Shown here: piece by piece, positions 59,952 through 64,000 of the stretch
Numbering within the stretch: position 1 is the stretch's first letter
Layout of the letters: each line of letters opens with the position of its first letter
Assembly (NCBI GenBank): GCA_017307755.1
Contig: JAFKGQ010000017.1
Span: 216,935 to 280,934, forward strand
Source of the DNA: Chitinophagaceae bacterium
Lineage (GTDB): Bacteria; Bacteroidota; Bacteroidia; Chitinophagales; Chitinophagaceae
DNA length: 64,000 nt
Direction of reading: 5' to 3'
The notes under the pieces: model-generated
Database searches by the model: none
The model's input: the letters and a program-made list of their open reading frames with translations, nothing else
Told to the model about the DNA's origin: nothing
Position numbers and translations under genes: made by a program

Positions 59952-61052
59952 ATGAAAAAGGACCTGAAGACATACCTGAAAGAATGGCTCTCTAAAGCAT
60001 TCAACCTTTCTGTCCTGGAAAAGAAAAGAATGGCATGGGTGGATTATCTCCGCGGCATTGCCATCCTGCTGGTGGTTTACCGCCACGTGCTCCTGGGGCT
60101 CCAACGCAGCAATATGGAGGTTCCAAGCTCCCTGGTGTACGCTAATATGATCTTCTTCAGTTTCCGCATGCCCCTTTTCTTTATCCTTTCCGGCATCTTT
60201 ATCAACGGCAGCCTTAAGAAACGCAGCCTGGGGCAAATAGTCTATACAAAATTTGAAAACCTGCTGTATCCCTACCTGGTCTGGGCTTTTATACAGGTGA
60301 CCCTGCAAATCCTCTTGTCGAAGTATACCAACTCCGACAGGACCCTGCGAGACTATGCATTCATCCTCTACCAACCCAGAGCGCTCGACCAGTTCTGGTA
60401 CCTGCCGGCCCTGTTTAATACTACGATCATCTATTTGCTGGTAAAGACCAAACTGCACCCTCCGGCATGGACCCAACTCCTGCTGGGGATTATCCTCTAT
60501 TTCCTGTCGCCTCATCTCGACGCCATCAGCATGCTGTCGGACTGGATGGAATTTTATATATTTTTTGCCCTCGGCGACACTATCTCGACATTCTTCCTCA
60601 AAGAGTCAACCCAAAAGTTCCTCCAAAAACCCCTTACCCTGGTCTGGGTAACCCCCATATTCATCCTTACCCAGATATACTACCTCAGCCGGCCTGTCGT
60701 CACACAGGGAGAATTCCTGGCCATCGCCCTCATAGGCTGCTTCAGCATGTTCGTACTGGCGTTCCGTATGCAGGAATGGGGCTTCTTTCCCTTCCTGCGG
60801 GTATTGGGATTCCACTCGCTCTTTATTTACGTGATGCATGTCATTATAGCCGCCTTTGTACGAGCATTCCTCGTCCGCGTGGTAGGCTTACACCAACCCG
60901 TGATCCTCCTGCTCTGCGGGATCACCGCAGGCGTCATCATACCCGTGATCGTATACAATCTGCTGATCAAAGACAACATCGGATGGTTCCTCTTTACCCC
61001 AAAAAGAACCACAAAAGAAAAGAAAACAAAAACACCGACAGCCACCGCCTAA
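59952..61052 (+). CDS. Acyltransferase family 3-like membrane protein
   Basis: 366 aa, ~10 helices, preceded by ~28 polar N-terminal residues. V-D-Y-L-R-G-I-A-I-L-L-V-V-Y-R-H (Arg34, His45) and F-S-F-R-M-P-L-F-F-I-L-S-G are the AT3 hallmarks; the fold is closer to the fucose 4-O-acetylase-like subgroup than the paired enzymes at 51531-53892. It starts 5 bp after the GT2 stop, and its C-terminus is Lys/Thr-rich. It overlaps the convergent GT-C gene by 4 bp. Confidence 0.87.
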   Translation: MKKDLKTYLKEWLSKAFNLSVLEKKRMAWVDYLRGIAILLVVYRHVLLGLQRSNMEVPSSLVYANMIFFSFRMPLFFILSGIFINGSLKKRSLGQIVYTKFENLLYPYLVWAFIQVTLQILLSKYTNSDRTLRDYAFILYQPRALDQFWYLPALFNTTIIYLLVKTKLHPPAWTQLLLGIILYFLSPHLDAISMLSDWMEFYIFFALGDTISTFFLKESTQKFLQKPLTLVWVTPIFILTQIYYLSRPVVTQGEFLAIALIGCFSMFVLAFRMQEWGFFPFLRVLGFHSLFIYVMHVIIAAFVRAFLVRVVGLHQPVILLLCGITAGVIIPVIVYNLLIKDNIGWFLFTPKRTTKEKKTKTPTATA

Positions 61053-62290
61053 CGGTCATACCGGGTGATCACACTGAGGATAACAGGATCAATTACCCTG
61101 GCAGTATCCTGCGTGGGTTTGCCGTAAAAGAAGGTTTCATACTCATTGCGGAAAACACCATTCGCCTGCGTCCGCACAAATACCTTTTTATTAAGTGACG
61201 TATAGGTAAAAAAGCCGACGGCAAGCACACCCAACAGCATATACCCGGCAAACGCAACGACAGTCACCCCCCTGCGCCACCCGGGACGCGGCAGAGGATA
61301 TTGCAGGATCACCGCCAGCACCAACGGCAACACAGGCACCCAAAAACGGGGATCATAAAAAGGCCAGTTAAACATCAATATGCTGTAAAAAAGGAGATAT
61401 ACCTTGACAATAAAAGGGACCTGGTTCTTCCGGAATAACAACAGGTAGATAAGCCCCGCAAAAAAAAGAATACCAGCTATCAGGAATAAGATGCCGGCCC
61501 GGGGGTAATACCCCTCCACCTTCAACGCCGAAATATTGATGCCCATCTCCGCCCATTCCGTAAAATGCCACCGGAACATGGTAGCAACTGTCAACCCTTC
61601 CTTGAATTGCTTGGAAAATACGCCCCCATAATGATTCAGACCCAGCTGCCGGGAAAAAACGACAACCCCTATGAATACCAATACTGCTATACCCACCACC
61701 ACCCTGTTCTTGCTGATCAACGCAAGCAGCGCTTTCCGGTATTGCCATAAAAAGCCCGCCACCAGCGTAACCGCCAGCACCACTCCCACACTCCGGGTGA
61801 TAAAGGCTATCGCCCCCGATATTATAGCCCCCGCCAATAACAGGAAACGCTTCTGCTCAGTATACAACTGAAAAAGATAAAGACTGCCGATGGAAAAGAA
61901 CATGTATTGCATCTCCGATAAAGGATGCGCCGCAAACTTAACGGTCGTCCAGTTTAAAAGCACCAGGGTAAGAAAAAAATAGACGGGAAGGGTCGTCGCC
62001 CGAAAAAGCTTTACTACAAAATACAACGATCCGCCAAGGTATATACAGTTGAGGAGCACAATACACCACGACTTTAATAAACCCGCTTTGGACAAAACCA
62101 ATAACAAGGCAGTATACCCGTAGGGAAGATAGTCCTTTGCCGCCGTCGAATCGGGCGGACAACCCAGCTCGATACAGTCCTTTATGGCAAAATAACGCAG
62201 CATATCCGTATGCAGCCGGAGAGGGGAACCGCAATTTGCCAGATAAACAACCCCCAGCAAAAAAGCCGTCCATTTGAAGACAGACTTCAT
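61049..62290 (-). CDS. GT-C type membrane glycosyltransferase-like protein
   Basis: 413 aa, ~10 membrane helices. No perfect catalytic motif stands out; the first loop (~23-40) is D-M-L-R-Y-F-A-I-K-D-C-I-E-L-G and contains an Asp/Glu pattern. Overall topology resembles GT39/PMT_2-like or GT87-like membrane proteins. It follows a DPM1-like GT2 gene with a 4-bp overlap, suggesting that GT2 makes a polyprenyl-phosphate sugar and this protein uses it (inference). Confidence 0.62.
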   Translation of the reverse strand: MKSVFKWTAFLLGVVYLANCGSPLRLHTDMLRYFAIKDCIELGCPPDSTAAKDYLPYGYTALLLVLSKAGLLKSWCIVLLNCIYLGGSLYFVVKLFRATTLPVYFFLTLVLLNWTTVKFAAHPLSEMQYMFFSIGSLYLFQLYTEQKRFLLLAGAIISGAIAFITRSVGVVLAVTLVAGFLWQYRKALLALISKNRVVVGIAVLVFIGVVVFSRQLGLNHYGGVFSKQFKEGLTVATMFRWHFTEWAEMGINISALKVEGYYPRAGILFLIAGILFFAGLIYLLLFRKNQVPFIVKVYLLFYSILMFNWPFYDPRFWVPVLPLVLAVILQYPLPRPGWRRGVTVVAFAGYMLLGVLAVGFFTYTSLNKKVFVRTQANGVFRNEYETFFYGKPTQDTARVIDPVILSVITRYDR

Positions 62291-63012
62291 TTGGAGAAAA
62301 GATTATATTTCAAAATGCAATAAATAGCACGGAAACCGTCCTTCCAGCCTATTTTCTTGCCCTCTTCATACGTACGTCCGTAATAGGATATACCCACCTC
62401 ATAGATGCGGATATTGGGAACACGCGCAATCTTCGCCGTAACCTCCGGCTCGAAGCCAAATCGCTTCTCCTTCAAGATGATATTTTGGATGATGGATGTC
62501 CTGAACAGCTTATAACAGGTTTCCATGTCGGTGAGGTTCAGGTTGGTGAACATATTGCTCAGACGGGTAAGGAACTTATTGCCGATGGAATGCCAGAAGA
62601 ACAGTATCCTGTGAGAATTGCCACCCAGAAATCTGCTGCCGTATACGACGTCGGCCGAACCGCGGATCACAGGCTTCAGCAGAAAATTGAACTCCTCCGG
62701 GTCATATTCCAGGTCCGCATCCTGGATAATGAGGAATTCTCCGGTGGCCTTTTCAATGCCTGTATGGATGGCCGCTCCCTTCCCCTTGTTGACCTCATGC
62801 TTAAAATACCTGATATCTTCCTTGGGATGAGCTTCAAGATACCGGAGCAGAACCCCCTCCGTATCATCCGTACTACAGTCATTCACCAATATAAGTTCCT
62901 TCTGAATGTTGTTCAACAGGGTCACTTCCAGCACCCGGTCGAGGATTAAATGTATTGTCTTGGCTTCGTTATAGGCCGGAACAATGATAGAAAGCTTCCC
63001 AAAATTTTGCAT
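62287..63012 (-). CDS. Glycosyltransferase family 2, polyprenyl-phosphate mannosyl/glucosyltransferase-like (DPM1-type)
   Basis: 241 aa from the ATG at 63012; an upstream Met at 63054 would add a non-family leader. I-I-V-P-A-Y-N-E-A-K-T, V-N-D-C-S-T-D and the D-A-D-L-E-Y-D-P-E-E metal and acceptor segment match DPM1/GtrB-like enzymes, including the G-S-R-F motif. No C-terminal membrane helices are present. Such enzymes load a sugar on polyprenyl phosphate for GT-C use. It is the first gene of a pair with the GT-C gene, which it overlaps by 4 bp. Confidence 0.87.
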   Translation of the reverse strand: MQNFGKLSIIVPAYNEAKTIHLILDRVLEVTLLNNIQKELILVNDCSTDDTEGVLLRYLEAHPKEDIRYFKHEVNKGKGAAIHTGIEKATGEFLIIQDADLEYDPEEFNFLLKPVIRGSADVVYGSRFLGGNSHRILFFWHSIGNKFLTRLSNMFTNLNLTDMETCYKLFRTSIIQNIILKEKRFGFEPEVTAKIARVPNIRIYEVGISYYGRTYEEGKKIGWKDGFRAIYCILKYNLFSK

Positions 63013-63056
63013 GGGCCAAAATACAATTAAATGGGTGATTATGCAATAGAACACAT

Positions 63057-63098
63057 AAAAAAGGGGCCGATGACATCATGGCCATCAACCCCTTTTAT
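63057..63098 (-). terminator. Terminator after the T9SS type A protein gene
   Basis: On the minus strand an AAAAGGGG/CCCCTTTT stem with an internal GATG/CATC helix runs into a T tract. It lies about 20 nt beyond the stop of the gene at 63116, and separates that gene from the GT2 gene. Confidence 0.82.
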
Positions 63099-63115
63099 AA
63101 AGAAATATTTAATAA

Positions 63116-64000
63116 TTAATCCTTAATGACCTTCAGGACCTTTTGCTCATTCCTGCTCACATAGATCACCCGTACGAAGTAAATACCCGGTGTCAGAGCC
63201 TGCGCAGGCTGTACACGCACCTGGTTCACCCCGCTGTACAACCCGGTCAGACGCCGCTGGTACACCGGTCGGCCGCTGACATCTGTCAGCGTTATCAGCA
63301 CATTGTCATTATCCTTCGCCGGCAGCGACAGCATAAAGTAGTCTCCGAACGGATTGGGATAAGCACCCAGATCCTTCAGATCGTCCGTATTGCTGGTGTT
63401 CGTCGTCCCCATCTGAGCCGTCGTAACCGCACGTGCCAACTGCGTCGCCCCACTCGTCACCGGCGCCGTCGGCACCCCATTCACAGATGGCGTATAACCC
63501 TTCACGATCATCGCTCCAATAAGCGCAAACTGCGCCTGACCATAGGCCGTGATCGTCACAAGCGCCGTACCATCCGCATTCGGCTTCACTCCATACAACG
63601 TGATGGTCCCCTTCGTGTTCAGGTTCGCATTCAGATACACTGGCTGACTGCCATTCACCGTATAGTAGGCCGTCGCATCAAAGACACCCGTCGCACTCGC
63701 AAAGAACGTAAAGTCATAGGTCTTCGAAAGATCCAGACCCGTCAGCGTCACATTCGATGTCTCACCCGCAAACATACCATAGCTCTGTCGGATGACATTA
63801 TCAGGATAGATACCCGAGTTATTACCCGTGTTCACACCTCCACCATACTCACCTTCCCACCTTGCCGTCTGCACCATACCCACATTTGTCGTAAGCCCTG
63901 CATCGTTGACAAAATTGTTCCATATCATGTTCGTCAGCGGTGGTGTGTTCAGAACATTCCACGGTGCACCTGGTTTTGGTGTCAACGTGCCGTCGCTAAA
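63116..64000 (-). CDS. T9SS type A sorting-domain protein, C-terminal part (5' end outside window)
   Basis: About 294 residues visible; the frame is open to the right edge, so the protein begins beyond the window. The visible part has a beta-rich galactose-binding-like region (~20-170; Y-D-F-T-F-F-A-S, A-Y-Y-T-V-N-G-S). The C-terminal ~85 residues are a type A sorting domain: Y-P-N-P-F-G-D-Y-F-M-L, then I-T-L-T-D-V-S-G-R-P-V-Y, ending in G-I-Y-F-V-R-V-I-Y. The protein should be secreted by T9SS and surface-exposed. Its catalytic or binding part lies outside the window. Confidence 0.85.
   Translation of the reverse strand, partial: FSDGTLTPKPGAPWNVLNTPPLTNMIWNNFVNDAGLTTNVGMVQTARWEGEYGGGVNTGNNSGIYPDNVIRQSYGMFAGETSNVTLTGLDLSKTYDFTFFASATGVFDATAYYTVNGSQPVYLNANLNTKGTITLYGVKPNADGTALVTITAYGQAQFALIGAMIVKGYTPSVNGVPTAPVTSGATQLARAVTTAQMGTTNTSNTDDLKDLGAYPNPFGDYFMLSLPAKDNDNVLITLTDVSGRPVYQRRLTGLYSGVNQVRVQPAQALTPGIYFVRVIYVSRNEQKVLKVIKD

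Noticed and set aside
1..64000. tRNA, rRNA, insertion sequence, integrase or phage genes
   Set aside because: I read the intergenic regions on both strands and found no cloverleaf, 16S/23S-like or transposase/integrase motif.

Overview
The window comes from a chromosome of a Bacteroidetes bacterium, most likely family Chitinophagaceae (genus not assignable by eye). The evidence is a PorP/SprF-family protein, several large secreted proteins ending in type IX secretion (T9SS) type A or type B sorting domains, -7 promoter boxes of the TAnnTTTG kind, frequent TTG/GTG starts, and a lack of Shine-Dalgarno-dependent spacing. Genes are tightly packed, with many 4-20 bp overlaps. I found no rRNA, tRNA, CRISPR array, prophage or insertion sequence.

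Layout. (1) 1-9.6 kb is mostly housekeeping: the 3' end of dnaJ, a vWA-domain protein, hpt, a LysM/glucosaminidase protein, an O-methyltransferase, two LOG-family phosphoribohydrolases on either side of a sodium:solute symporter, an outer-membrane barrel and a GlcD-type FAD oxidase. Two copies of an ~85-nt three-hairpin repeat lie at 5264-5348 and 9620-9705. (2) 9.7-18.4 kb is a T9SS type B module: a PorP/SprF protein below two tandem ~1250-aa paralogues with beta-propeller-like, PKD and gliding-motility C-terminal domains. recG and a GT-C type membrane glycosyltransferase follow. (3) 22.3-25.9 kb resembles the mycobacterial pathway for polyprenyl-phospho-arabinose: UbiA-type phosphoribosyltransferase, DprE1-like oxidase, DprE2-like reductase and HAD phosphatase. 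(4) 25.9-27.7 kb is a compact exosortase unit: a membrane accessory protein, a Cys/Arg/His exosortase, and two tiny secreted substrates with near-identical C-terminal sorting tails. (5) 28-38 kb holds a glycosyltransferase, a barrel protein, an 1831-aa T9SS protein (esterase-like domain, eleven PKD-like repeats, RCC1-like module) and a 628-aa T9SS protein. (6) 38-63 kb is a surface-polysaccharide locus with flippase, O-antigen ligase-like protein, Wzz/BY-kinase-like copolymerase, short TolC-like protein, many glycosyltransferases, three acyltransferases, a methyltransferase and a two-component sugar oxidoreductase. The window ends inside another T9SS protein.

How it fits together. Most of the right half builds and exports a surface glycan, and the left half supplies secreted and surface-anchored proteins through T9SS and an exosortase. 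The UbiA/DprE-like operon could supply a lipid-linked pentose to one of the four GT-C enzymes; that link is inference. The RCC1-like module of the 1831-aa protein recurs as a separate secreted protein in the last gene of the copolymerase operon, which ties the glycan locus to the secreted-protein repertoire.
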